A stretch of DNA of 11,837 nucleotides from the NCBI GenBank assembly GCA_004524515.1, contig SDNV01000090.1, forward strand, positions 1-11,837, in the 5' to 3' direction. The notes beneath the pieces are model-generated. The model saw only the letters and a list, made by a program, of their open reading frames with translations. It ran no database searches and had not been told where the DNA came from. The stretch comes from Promethearchaeota archaeon (lineage in GTDB: Archaea > Asgardarchaeota > Lokiarchaeia > Sigynarchaeales > SOKP01). Positions 1-7,483 of this stretch are shown here, piece after piece (positions within the stretch are counted from its first letter, which is position 1; each line of letters starts with the position of its first letter). The position numbers and the translations under genes are program-made.

Positions 1-150
1 AAAGCTTCTCTACTAGTTTTACCTAATTTTAGAAAAAATTGCGATTTAATTGAAGATTATATAACTCCTAAGGCGCAACTATTATCAGAAATTAATGAAA
101 TTGGTTTTATTACTAATTTAAAAATAGAGCCACTCAAGGATAATACTTAA
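1..150 (+). CDS. C-terminal end of an unidentified protein (partial)
   Basis: Frame 1 is open from the window edge and ends in TAA at 148-150, giving 49 codons. The visible residues begin KASLLVLPNF and end EPLKDNT. They read as normal protein: a short hydrophobic strand (SLLVLP), an acidic helix-like stretch (DLIEDY) and another helix (AQLLSEINEIGF). No family-specific motif is left in this piece and I do not recognise it. The start and most of the gene lie to the left of the window, so its function cannot be given. The gap to the next secure gene is 527 bases, so the two are probably not co-transcribed. Confidence 0.6.
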   Translation, partial: KASLLVLPNFRKNCDLIEDYITPKAQLLSEINEIGFITNLKIEPLKDNT

Positions 151-203
151 AGGATTATATCCCTCTAGTTAATAATTTTAAAAATTATCCGTATCAGATA
201 TAA

Positions 204-309
204 ATGAAAAAACTTGTCTTGATAGGAATAATATTGATGGTAATAATCCTTTTGTAAATATTATACATAGGACTTTTAAAAAGTATGTACAAGATGAGAG
301 GAATATAAA
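204..309 (+). pseudogene. Possible remnant of a tiny membrane protein with an in-frame stop
   Basis: An ATG at 204 opens a 17-residue hydrophobic peptide that starts MKKLVLIGIIL, like a signal or membrane helix, and stops at TAA 255-257. The same frame continues after the stop as ILYIGLLKSMYKMRGI and ends at 307-309. Without the single stop it would be a 34-residue one-helix protein with a basic end. This may be a decayed small gene or chance: T-rich DNA readily gives hydrophobic peptides, and no ribosome binding site decides the start. Confidence 0.15.
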
Positions 310-609
310 GGATATAAAAAATTTTTTAATAAAGAACACCATTAATTTTTTAAAATGTAGTCCGTCTTTTTATAAATGCTTTTAAGACAGATTTTATTGA
401 AGTTCAACGAAAACCTTATATTTTTGTTATAATTAATGCAGAAAAAAGGAGTATTAAATGTTAGTATTGTAAGCAGAAGGATTTCAATTAGATTTATTAT
501 AATTGATTATTGTTTTGATTATTATTTTATTTTTTGAAAATAATTTTAAAAGTTTGTTTTAATTCCCAAATTAAATATAGAAAATAAATAAACAATATAA
601 TAACATAAT

Positions 610-639
610 GTAGCATTATGCTACTCTGATCATGTAGCA
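610..639. promoter_or_regulatory. Palindromic operator candidate with a third half-site, upstream of hdrA
   Basis: Positions 610-624 read GTAGCATTATGCTAC, a perfect 7-bp inverted repeat around one central base. The half-site GTAGCA returns at 634-639, inside the longer repeat ATGTAGCA, 24 bases after the first copy and so a little over two helical turns away. The block ends just before the A-rich BRE-like stretch (642-649) and TATA-like box (650-657) of hdrA. It stands out from the surrounding AT-rich DNA by its G and C content. Its place just upstream of BRE/TATA would suit an activator or a repressor; the binding protein is unknown. Confidence 0.45.
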
Positions 640-641
640 CC

Positions 642-657
642 AAAAAAAGTAATATAC
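642..657 (+). promoter_or_regulatory. Probable BRE/TATA promoter of hdrA
   Basis: An A-run at 642-648 followed by TAATATAC at 650-657 resembles an archaeal BRE plus TATA box. Its centre is about 24-25 bases before the ATG at 678, the usual TATA-to-start distance, which predicts a leaderless or nearly leaderless transcript. No Shine-Dalgarno sequence precedes the ATG, in agreement. Confidence 0.4.
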
Positions 658-677
658 AGGAATGGGTAAGCAAATAA

Positions 678-3032
678 ATGGCTAAAAGTGCAGAAAAAGC
701 TGAGATTGAACCTAAAATTGGTGTCTTCCTCTGCAAATGTGGAAAAAATATTGGTGGCACGGTCGATATTGACCAATTAGCTGAAGAGATCGAGAAGCTT
801 CCAGAAGTTAAACTTGTTCAAGTTAATACATATACATGTTCGGATCCAGGACAAGCGGAGATTGAAGTAGCTATTAAGGAAAAAGGAATTGAAAAAATAG
901 TCATAGCTGCTTGTAGTCCAAGACTACATGGTCCAACGTGGAAAAATTTATTAAACCGAGTTGGGATTAATCCCTCATTAGTTGAAGTTGCCAATATTAG
1001 GGAACAATGTAGCTGGGTTCATCTTTCTGAAAAAGAAGCAGCTACCCATAAAGCACGAGAATTAATTGAAATGGCAGTTTCGAAAGCAGAATTATTAGAA
1101 GCGGTTGATGACATTGTTGTTCCAGTTAAACAAAGAATCCTAATTATAGGGGGCGGAGTAGCTGGAATTCAAGCAGCTTTAGATTTAGCTGATGATTACG
1201 AGATCATACTCGTTGAAAAAGCTCCGACTATTGGAGGTAATATGGCTCTCATTGATAAAACTTTTCCCACTATGGATTGCAGTATATGCATCCTTGGTCC
1301 AAAAATGGCGGATGTGGGCAATCATAAAAATATCACTCTAATTACAAATGCGGAAGTTACAAATATTTCCGGATATGTAGGAAATTTTAAAGTTACTGTA
1401 AAGAAAAATCCCCGATATGTAGATGAAAATTTATGCACTGCATGTGCAGATTGTGTTGATATTTGCCCCGTTAATGTGGTTGATGAATATTCCGGGAATT
1501 TAGGCTGGAGAAAAGCTATCTACATCCCATATCCACAAGCTGTACCTGCCAGTTATATTATAGATGAAAAAAATTGTTTAGGATTATCCCCGTTAGCATG
1601 CGGAAGGTGTATAAAAGAGTGCGAAAAAGAAGCAATTTGTTATGAAGACACTGAGAAACTTCTTCCCTACGATGTTGGTGCCATAATTGTTGCGGTGGGT
1701 TTCGTGAAATTTGACGCTTCAAAAATTCCTGAATATGGATGGGGTCGTTATCCAAATGTAATTACTACTTTTGAATTTGAAAGATTAATTAATGCTGCGG
1801 GACCTACAAACGGAGATCTTGTGCGCCCCAGTGATCTTAAAAGACCCAAAAAAATAGCTTTTATAAATTGTGTAGGTTCACGAGATGAGAGGTTCAATCC
1901 CTACTGCTCTAATTTTTGTTGTATGGAAAGTATAAAGGATAGTTTATTAATTAAAGAGCATTGGCCAGATGTAGAGGTCACGATCTTTTTTATCGATATC
2001 CGGGCATTTGGTAAAGGATTTGAAGAGCTTTATACCCGTTCAAGAAAAGAGGGCGTGTTATATATTCGAGGGCGTCCTGGACAAATAAAACAAGACCCTA
2101 TAACAAAAAATCTCAAAATTTCCGTGGAAAATATTAGCGATAATACTATTTTAACAGAAGAATTTGATTTGGTTGTACTTTCTGTTGGTGCGGAAGGGTC
2201 TAAAGAATCAATTCCCTTTCCGATTCCAAAGGATCAAAAAGGCTTTTACATTGAAGCTCATCCAAAACTTCGTCCTGTCGATACTCCTAGTGATGGAATT
2301 TTTATTGCGGGTGGAGCTGAATCTCCTAAGGATATCCGTGAATCAGTTACTCAAGCAAGTGCTTCAGCAGGTCGTATCGCTAAATTGCTTTCTAAAGGAG
2401 AATTCCATGTAGAACCTCTTTTTGCCTATGTGGATCCTGATAAATGTACCTATTGTGGAATTTGTACGACTCGTTGTCCTTATAACGCCATTACTTTAAA
2501 TAAAGAGGAGAAAACCCCGGCACGTATCAATCCGGTGTTATGTAAAGGATGTGGAACTTGTGCAGCAGATTGTCCTACGGACGCCATCACGATGACCAAT
2601 TTTACAGACGCTATGATTTATCACCAAATTGATATTGCATTAAGAGATAATGCATCAGATAAGGTCATTATTTTCGCTTGTAATTGGTGTTCATATGCTG
2701 GAGCTGATTTAGCTGGAACCAGTCGTATTCAATACCCTACTAATACCAGAATCATAAGAACTATGTGTTCTGGTCGAGTAGATATTGATTATATCAAACA
2801 CTGCTTCGAACGTGGAGCTGGTGCCGTAATGCTGACAGGTTGTCATCCCCAAGATTGTCATTATATTACTGGTAATGATTTTGCCCTAAAAAGAGAAAAA
2901 AAGATCAGAAACTGGATGAAGAAGAATAATATAGCCAATGAGCGCTTTATTATTGAATGGATGTCTGCCGCAGAGGGAAAAAAATTTTCAGAAGTAGTAT
3001 CAAAAATGAGTAAAATAGCTCTAAAACAATAA
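678..3032 (+). CDS. hdrA: HdrA-MvhD fusion: FAD/iron-sulfur electron-bifurcating subunit
   Basis: The 784-residue protein belongs to the heterodisulfide reductase subunit A family, the FAD subunit that splits electron pairs between ferredoxin and a disulfide-type acceptor in a cytoplasmic complex. In order: an N-terminal domain with Cys19, Cys21, Cys54 and Cys79; the FAD-binding GGGVAG at 158-163; a PTMDCSIC segment at 197-204; an inserted ferredoxin domain (Cys253/256/259/263 and Cys300/308/311/315); the HdrA-type cluster motif Cys398, Cys410, Cys414-Cys415; a C-terminal two-cluster ferredoxin domain (Cys590/593/596/600 and Cys622/625/628/632); and an MvhD-like domain from about 660 with Cys668, 671, 697, 722 and 727. 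The fusion is known from methanosarcinal HdrA2. A stop codon (675-677) directly before ATG 678 fixes the start. No hdrB, hdrC or mvhAG lies nearby. All key cysteines are coded by TGT/TGC, with no selenocysteine codon. Confidence 0.93.
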   Translation: MAKSAEKAEIEPKIGVFLCKCGKNIGGTVDIDQLAEEIEKLPEVKLVQVNTYTCSDPGQAEIEVAIKEKGIEKIVIAACSPRLHGPTWKNLLNRVGINPSLVEVANIREQCSWVHLSEKEAATHKARELIEMAVSKAELLEAVDDIVVPVKQRILIIGGGVAGIQAALDLADDYEIILVEKAPTIGGNMALIDKTFPTMDCSICILGPKMADVGNHKNITLITNAEVTNISGYVGNFKVTVKKNPRYVDENLCTACADCVDICPVNVVDEYSGNLGWRKAIYIPYPQAVPASYIIDEKNCLGLSPLACGRCIKECEKEAICYEDTEKLLPYDVGAIIVAVGFVKFDASKIPEYGWGRYPNVITTFEFERLINAAGPTNGDLVRPSDLKRPKKIAFINCVGSRDERFNPYCSNFCCMESIKDSLLIKEHWPDVEVTIFFIDIRAFGKGFEELYTRSRKEGVLYIRGRPGQIKQDPITKNLKISVENISDNTILTEEFDLVVLSVGAEGSKESIPFPIPKDQKGFYIEAHPKLRPVDTPSDGIFIAGGAESPKDIRESVTQASASAGRIAKLLSKGEFHVEPLFAYVDPDKCTYCGICTTRCPYNAITLNKEEKTPARINPVLCKGCGTCAADCPTDAITMTNFTDAMIYHQIDIALRDNASDKVIIFACNWCSYAGADLAGTSRIQYPTNTRIIRTMCSGRVDIDYIKHCFERGAGAVMLTGCHPQDCHYITGNDFALKREKKIRNWMKKNNIANERFIIEWMSAAEGKKFSEVVSKMSKIALKQ

Positions 3033-3060
3033 AGTCTAAAATACCTTTAATTTTTAATAA

Positions 3061-3080
3061 ACAAATTCTTAAAAATTTGT
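3061..3080 (+). terminator. Weak AT-rich hairpin after hdrA
   Basis: ACAAATT at 3061-3067 pairs with AATTTGT at 3074-3080 around a six-base loop, 28 bases after the hdrA stop. There is no T-run directly behind it. It may mark the 3' end of the hdrA transcript, but an AT-rich 7-bp stem can arise by chance. Confidence 0.2.
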
Positions 3081-3130
3081 AGTAACCCTACCTTAAATCA
3101 TTTATCTTGTTAAAAATTGACATTTCTTTA

Positions 3131-3144
3131 AGAAAAGTTTATAT
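3131..3144 (+). promoter_or_regulatory. BRE/TATA-like promoter for the membrane-protein gene
   Basis: AGAAAAG (3131-3137) followed by TTTATAT (3138-3144) is a good match to an archaeal BRE plus TATA box. Transcription would start near 3166, leaving a leader of about 25 bases to GTG 3191 or 37 to ATG 3203. A second, weaker box (TTTTAATTATTA, 3173-3184) would give a leaderless start at ATG 3203. Confidence 0.4.
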
Positions 3145-3202
3145 CCTAAAAGACCAATATAAATCATACCTATTTTAATTATTAAACAAAGTGTTTAAAA
3201 AA

Positions 3203-3805
3203 ATGTCTAATACAGATGTTAAAAAGGATTTTGCTGAATTCGGCAAAAAAGCACAAATTTTAGCCATATTATCCCTGATCATGTTCATAATGGGTATAGT
3301 AGGCTTTATTGTTCCGGTTGTGTCGTATATTAGTATTGTATTTCTTGTGATATACGTCATCTTTTTGATATTAGCTTTAGGGAATATAAAAAATGCTGCA
3401 AATAAACTAAATAATCAGGATTTGTTCACCTTCCGCTCAAGGATTATAATTGCACTCATTTTAGCTCTAATTGGATTTCTTTTCTTTACTATAGGAATTG
3501 GAGGAATAATAGCTATTGCATACGGACCTGATGCTGGTTCGCCTCAAGCAGTCGGAGGATATATTGCTTTCGGAATAATGATTCTTATAGCAATTGTCGT
3601 TCTCATTATCGCACTTATAATGGAAATTTTAGGCTGGAGTTCTTTAAGACGCTTTTTTAAGGCTAATAAGAGCATGTTCCCTGAAAAAATTGTTAGCAAT
3701 GCTGAAACTGCTTGTCTCTTGTTAATGCTTGGTATTATTCCAATAATTGGACCACTATTAAGAATTATTGGCTACTTTCTGCTATCAAATTTAAGGGAGT
3801 TATAA
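3203..3805 (+). CDS. Five-helix integral membrane protein, DUF996-like
   Basis: About 200 residues, nearly all hydrophobic. Numbered from the GTG at 3191, predicted membrane helices lie at about 22-43, 45-64, 84-111, 121-148 and 172-198. They are preceded by a charged N-terminal segment (KKDFAEFGKK) and separated by short loops such as KNAANKLNNQD and SLRRFFKANKSMFPEK. The layout resembles the small archaeal membrane proteins of the DUF996 type, whose function is unknown; I base this on general appearance, not on a diagnostic motif. I prefer ATG 3203 as start; an in-frame GTG at 3191 would add four residues (MFKK). The gene stands alone between its own promoter and a T-rich terminator. No catalytic or transport motif was seen. 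That it is a real gene is likely; the family call is weak. Confidence 0.65.
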   Translation: MSNTDVKKDFAEFGKKAQILAILSLIMFIMGIVGFIVPVVSYISIVFLVIYVIFLILALGNIKNAANKLNNQDLFTFRSRIIIALILALIGFLFFTIGIGGIIAIAYGPDAGSPQAVGGYIAFGIMILIAIVVLIIALIMEILGWSSLRRFFKANKSMFPEKIVSNAETACLLLMLGIIPIIGPLLRIIGYFLLSNLREL

Positions 3806-3839
3806 TCGTCCTTATAATCGAATATTTAACTTAATCTTA

Positions 3840-3849
3840 TTTTTTTTTT
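3840..3849 (+). terminator. T-run terminator after the membrane-protein gene
   Basis: Ten T in a row 35 bases after the stop codon at 3803-3805. Oligo-T tracts on the non-template strand are the usual termination signal of archaeal RNA polymerase. No strong hairpin precedes it. Confidence 0.45.
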
Positions 3850-3895
3850 ATATTGAATTTTAATAAAGATTAGATATTATATTTTCTAAGTATAG

Positions 3896-3903
3896 ATATA
3901 AAT
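3896..3903 (+). promoter_or_regulatory. TATA-like box of the GH127 gene
   Basis: ATATAAAT is centred 26-27 bases before ATG 3926, the spacing expected when transcription starts at the first base of the start codon. No Shine-Dalgarno-like stretch is visible before the ATG, which fits a leaderless message. Confidence 0.4.
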
Positions 3904-3925
3904 CAAATACTAATTGTGAGATTAA

Positions 3926-5893
3926 ATGACTTTTCGTGATTATTCAATAGAACCGCTCCCCATTGGTAAAGTTAAAATCAAGGATCAATTTTGGGCTGCT
4001 AAAATTAAGACGAATAATGAAATAACTATTCCTTATGTATTAAAAAAATGTGAAGAGACAGGACGCATTGATAATTTTCTAAGAGCAGCAAGGTTGTTAA
4101 AAGGAGATCAACGCACAATTTTTCCTTTTGACGACTCTGATGTATATAAGGCTATTGAATCCGCGGCTTATTCTTTAATTCATCAGAAAAATGATGAACT
4201 TGAAAAATATATAGATGATTTTGTTGAAAAATTAGCAATGGCTCAAGAGGAAGATGGTTATATATACACTAACCGCACTATTAATCCTGAAAATCCACAT
4301 GTATGGGCGGGTAATAATCGTTGGGAATTCGTACAGATTATGAGTCATGAAATATATTGTATAGGTCACTTAATTGAAAGTGCGGTTACCTATTATCAAG
4401 CAACCGGAAAAAAGAAATATTTAGAGCTTGCAATAAAAAGTGCTGATCTTCTAGATAGAACATTTGGGATAGGTAAGAACGAGAGTGTTCCGGGACACCA
4501 AGAAATCGAGTTAGCACTTGTAAGATTATATAGAATAACTGGGAATAAAAAGTATCTTAATCTGGCAAAATTCTTTCTTGATATTCGTGGAGATAAAAAT
4601 GCGAAAGGTTATAATGATTACTTGATAAAAGCCGAGACTTTACCTGGTCCCAATATTTCAAGAAAACTTGAATATAATCAAACGCATAAACAACCCATAG
4701 AACAAGACGAAGCAGTGGGACATGCAGTTCGTGCGATGTATATGTATTCTGCAATGACAGATATTGCGGCACTTACTGATGATAGAAATTATCTTCAAGC
4801 AGTCGATAAGATTTGGGATAATGTAGTATCTAAAAAATTATCTATTACTGGGGGAGTAGGTGCAAAAACTTTAGGAGAGTCTTTTGGAAAGAATTACAAG
4901 CTACCCAATTTGAAAGTATATAATGAGACATGTGCTTCAATAGGGAATGTTTTCTGGAATCATCGGCTATTCCTACTGCACGGGGATGCTAAATATATAG
5001 ATGTACTGGAACGAATTCTATATAATGGATTGATTTCGGGGATATCGTTTGATGGAAAGACCTTTTTTTATCCCAATCCTCTTGCTTCTAAGGGATATAA
5101 TAGTAGAAGCCCATGGTTCGAAGTTCCTTGTTGTCCTACGAATATTGCTCGATTTTTATCATCTATTCCAAACTATATTTACGCCCAGCATCATAAATTA
5201 ATATATGTTAATCTCTTTGTAAGTAGTACAGCAAGCATCTTAATGAATCAAAAATCTATAAAAATTTCTCAAGAGACGGAATATCCTTGGAATGGCAATG
5301 TAACCATAACCATTAATCTTGAAGGAAGTGAAGAATTTTCTATTGCGATTAGAATTCCAGGATGGACGCAAAATAGACCTGTTCCAAGTGACTTATATCA
5401 ATATGTTAAGGAGATGAATACTGTAGTGAGTATTAAAGTGAATGATGAACCTATTAACATCAATCAACAAAAGGGATATGTTCATATAAATCGTATATGG
5501 AGTGACGGGGATAAAATTGAAATTGATATGCCAATGCCCATTAGACGAGTAATAGCACATGAAAACGTTAAAAATAATAATGGCAGAGTAGCACTAGAAA
5601 GAGGTCCCTTAGTTTATTGCTTGGAGAGGCATGATAATAATGTAGAAAATATATTTAATTTGTATTTAGATGATAATGATTGTCTTGAATCAGATTATAA
5701 GAATAATCTATTTGAAGGAATTGTAGTTATTTCTGGTAATATTCATTATCTTAAAAAAACAAATAATCATATAGAGAAGTCTGAAACAAAATTTCTTGCA
5801 ATTCCATATTATGTATGGGCCAATCGAGGAAAAGGAGATATGACAATATGGATGCTCAGAGATCTTAAAGCATTCCAAAAACCTTTAGGATAA
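3926..5893 (+). CDS. GH127 family glycosidase (beta-L-arabinofuranosidase-type, DUF1680)
   Basis: The 655-residue protein has the layout of the GH127 family, of which Bifidobacterium HypBA1 is the characterised zinc-dependent beta-L-arabinofuranosidase. The N-terminal part (about 1-420) is an alpha-helical barrel and the rest a beta-rich region (GSEEFSIAIRIPGW, ERGPLVYCLE). The catalytic set is recognisable: the acid/base Glu candidate E318 in TLGESFG, zinc ligands E334 and C336 in YNETCAS, and the cysteine pair C402-C403 in PCCPTN, where the first Cys is the nucleophile in HypBA1. The E318-E334 spacing equals that of E322-E338 in HypBA1. There is no signal peptide, so it acts in the cytoplasm on imported oligosaccharides or glycosides; the sugar may differ from arabinose. 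Stop codon TAA directly precedes ATG 3926. Length is normal for the family, which is mainly bacterial, so transfer from bacteria is possible. Confidence 0.88.
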   Translation: MTFRDYSIEPLPIGKVKIKDQFWAAKIKTNNEITIPYVLKKCEETGRIDNFLRAARLLKGDQRTIFPFDDSDVYKAIESAAYSLIHQKNDELEKYIDDFVEKLAMAQEEDGYIYTNRTINPENPHVWAGNNRWEFVQIMSHEIYCIGHLIESAVTYYQATGKKKYLELAIKSADLLDRTFGIGKNESVPGHQEIELALVRLYRITGNKKYLNLAKFFLDIRGDKNAKGYNDYLIKAETLPGPNISRKLEYNQTHKQPIEQDEAVGHAVRAMYMYSAMTDIAALTDDRNYLQAVDKIWDNVVSKKLSITGGVGAKTLGESFGKNYKLPNLKVYNETCASIGNVFWNHRLFLLHGDAKYIDVLERILYNGLISGISFDGKTFFYPNPLASKGYNSRSPWFEVPCCPTNIARFLSSIPNYIYAQHHKLIYVNLFVSSTASILMNQKSIKISQETEYPWNGNVTITINLEGSEEFSIAIRIPGWTQNRPVPSDLYQYVKEMNTVVSIKVNDEPININQQKGYVHINRIWSDGDKIEIDMPMPIRRVIAHENVKNNNGRVALERGPLVYCLERHDNNVENIFNLYLDDNDCLESDYKNNLFEGIVVISGNIHYLKKTNNHIEKSETKFLAIPYYVWANRGKGDMTIWMLRDLKAFQKPLG

Positions 5894-5921
5894 AATATTA
5901 TAGAATTATAAGGCTATTTAA

Positions 5922-7382
5922 TTAACGATTTTCTTTGTGTTTATTTTTTCTAGTATAATGTGAAATTTTGGGTAATAGGGTTACAAACTCTATTGGATCC
6001 TCGAATACTGGCACATTTCTTTCTAATGATTTCTGAAATAATCTATCCCTATCTTCTGGACAGTGTATTCGTTTTATTATTGGAATTAAAGGTTTATGAT
6101 GCTTGTGGCCCAATTTCAAGGCGTCCATCATATAATCTTCATATGAAGGATCAAAAATGATCCTGTATGAATGATCTCTGTTGAAGTAAAAACTAGGCAA
6201 GTCTACTATTGCTCCATCAATATTTATGTCTGATAAAGCAAGATCAATAATATTATATACTGATTTACTACTAAAAACCTGAGCGGAAACGTCAAGAGGA
6301 TTTTTAGGACTTGTACCAAGGGTAAAGAAATTAGATGTTATTTGTTTTTGGATATCTGAACTAAAAGGGGGGACATTCATTCCTGCTTTTTCAATTAGAT
6401 CCGTCAAAATTACGCCATAACCGCCACTACTACTGAGTATAGCGAGATTATTCAGTTCGAAAAGCCCATAATATTTAATTAAATAAGCGGTTGCTATTAA
6501 TTGTTCGATTGAGTTAACTTCGATTATATTATATTGCTCAAAAACAGCATTCCATATATGATTTTCTCCAGAAATTGATGCAGTATGCGTTTTTGCTGCA
6601 ATCGATCCTGTTTTAGTTTTCCCCCCTCTTACAATTATAATCGGTTTTTTATTTTTTTTGTTGTTCAATGCTAATACTTTTTTTAAGCTATCCCCTCTTT
6701 CGCTTTTAATTCCTTCTAGATAACATAAAATGATATCAGTTTCAGGATCATTGACCATGAAATAAAGGATATCAACTAAATCAATATCAGTACCATTACC
6801 AAATGAAAACACTTTGGAGAAATTCATTCCCAATACATCTGCTCCATAAATTACTAAATTACATATTCCTCCCGATTGAGCTATAAAACTAATATTTCCA
6901 CTTTTGGCAGGAAAATGGGATCTCCAGGCAATTCCTAATTTCGGATAATATAACCCCAAACCATTAGGACCAAGTATTCTTACTTTATTTCGAGCCCTCT
7001 TCAATAACTCTCTTTCTAATTTTAAACCCTCTTCTGTTCCTGAATCCGAAAACTCAGCAGTAAATACGGTCGCCAATTTAACTCCCTTCTCAGCACATTC
7101 ATCCATAACTTCTAGGATTTTAGAAGGAGGAACAGCGATAAATACAAAATCAACCTCTTCTGGAATAGATTTCAAGGAGGGATAAATATAATTTGTATCA
7201 AATCCAGGAATCTCTTTTATTGTAGGGTTTACTGCATAAAGATTACCCTTGAAATTTTCAGCATGATTCCTTAAGAAGAAGAAATTACGCTTTTTAGACG
7301 TCCCGATGACGGCCATAGATTTTATATCCTTAATAAAACTAAGATCTTTGACATTTAAATCAGTAGTATTCGAGGTAGTCAT
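5922..7382 (-). CDS. ADP-forming acyl-CoA synthetase, alpha-subunit-like
   Basis: The 486-residue protein matches the CoA-binding and ligase domains of ADP-forming acetyl/acyl-CoA synthetases, which in archaea convert acyl-CoA + ADP + Pi to acid + CoA + ATP. Seen in order: a Rossmann-like CoA-binding domain (MAVIGTSKKRN, 23-33; YAVNPT, 49-54; VDFVFIAVPP, 77-86); the first flavodoxin-like ligase segment with ILGPNGLG (136-143) and ISFIAQSGG (164-172); a catalytic-histidine motif KTHTAS with His266, the residue phosphorylated in this family; and a second ligase domain (LAILSSSGGYGV, 313-324; TSPKNPLDV, 357-365). An acidic residue in ILCYLEGI (E223) is also family-like. The ATP-grasp beta domain, either fused or as a separate gene, is absent here, so it needs a partner encoded elsewhere or has another role. 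The 3' end converges on the GH127 gene with only 28 bases between stops. Confidence 0.85.
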   Translation of the reverse strand: MTTSNTTDLNVKDLSFIKDIKSMAVIGTSKKRNFFFLRNHAENFKGNLYAVNPTIKEIPGFDTNYIYPSLKSIPEEVDFVFIAVPPSKILEVMDECAEKGVKLATVFTAEFSDSGTEEGLKLERELLKRARNKVRILGPNGLGLYYPKLGIAWRSHFPAKSGNISFIAQSGGICNLVIYGADVLGMNFSKVFSFGNGTDIDLVDILYFMVNDPETDIILCYLEGIKSERGDSLKKVLALNNKKNKKPIIIVRGGKTKTGSIAAKTHTASISGENHIWNAVFEQYNIIEVNSIEQLIATAYLIKYYGLFELNNLAILSSSGGYGVILTDLIEKAGMNVPPFSSDIQKQITSNFFTLGTSPKNPLDVSAQVFSSKSVYNIIDLALSDINIDGAIVDLPSFYFNRDHSYRIIFDPSYEDYMMDALKLGHKHHKPLIPIIKRIHCPEDRDRLFQKSLERNVPVFEDPIEFVTLLPKISHYTRKNKHKENR

Positions 7383-7483
7383 TAAAAATTTAAATTATTC
7401 AAATTATTAATTTTTTAAGATTAAATCTAATAAATTGTAATTCTCTTGATAAACTAAATTAGTTGTCACTAGGTCCACTCTAT
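7383..7483. promoter_or_regulatory. Divergent promoter region, acyl-CoA synthetase / eIF2B-like genes
   Basis: About 100 bases separate the two divergent starts. On the minus strand TTAATAATTT (+ strand 7401-7410) lies about 24 bases before the synthetase ATG. On the + strand TAATAAAT (7428-7435) lies about 52 bases before ATG 7484 and 31 before the alternative TTG 7463. No inverted repeat clear enough to name an operator was seen. Confidence 0.35.

Larger units (their letters stand above)
151..677. other. 527-base gene-poor spacer upstream of hdrA
   Basis: No tRNA, rRNA, CRISPR repeat or reading frame with convincing protein character was seen on either strand. The DNA is very AT-rich. It contains short + strand frames broken by stops: 204-309, with one internal TAA, and 458-562, with two internal stops and a Shine-Dalgarno-like AAAGGAG at 445-451. 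It also has a 12-base tandem repeat starting TTGATTATT at 503 and 515. The last 70 bases hold the hdrA promoter and a palindromic operator candidate, listed separately. A minus-strand frame that starts inside hdrA and runs down to 527 is a shadow. Confidence 0.5.

Noticed and set aside
273..285. ACTTTTAAAAAGT palindrome
   Set aside because: Pure A/T core in AT-rich spacer, no promoter or gene next to it; not distinguishable from chance.
361..390. GTCTT ... AAGAC inverted repeat as a possible hairpin
   Set aside because: Only five base pairs with a long AT loop and no adjoining gene end; expected by chance.
503..526. 12-base tandem TTGATTATT(G/A)TT repeat as a possible CRISPR or iteron
   Set aside because: Only two copies with no spacers or unique flanks; simple low-complexity DNA.
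436..537. 33-residue + strand ORF (MQKKGVLNVSIVSRR...)
   Set aside because: Composition is that of translated AT-rich spacer, the end is a run of Ile/Tyr/Phe, and no ribosome site or promoter at the right distance supports it.
527..760. Minus-strand 77-codon frame with hydrophobic residues
   Set aside because: It overlaps the hdrA promoter, operator candidate and start codons; the hydrophobic look comes from AT-rich spacer DNA. Treated as a shadow.
1400..2620. Search for selenocysteine codons in HdrA cluster motifs
   Set aside because: All cluster-binding positions are ordinary TGT/TGC cysteine codons and the frame has no internal TGA.
5960..6160. + strand 66-codon frame
   Set aside because: It lies wholly inside the minus-strand acyl-CoA synthetase-like gene, which has clear family motifs in the other strand.
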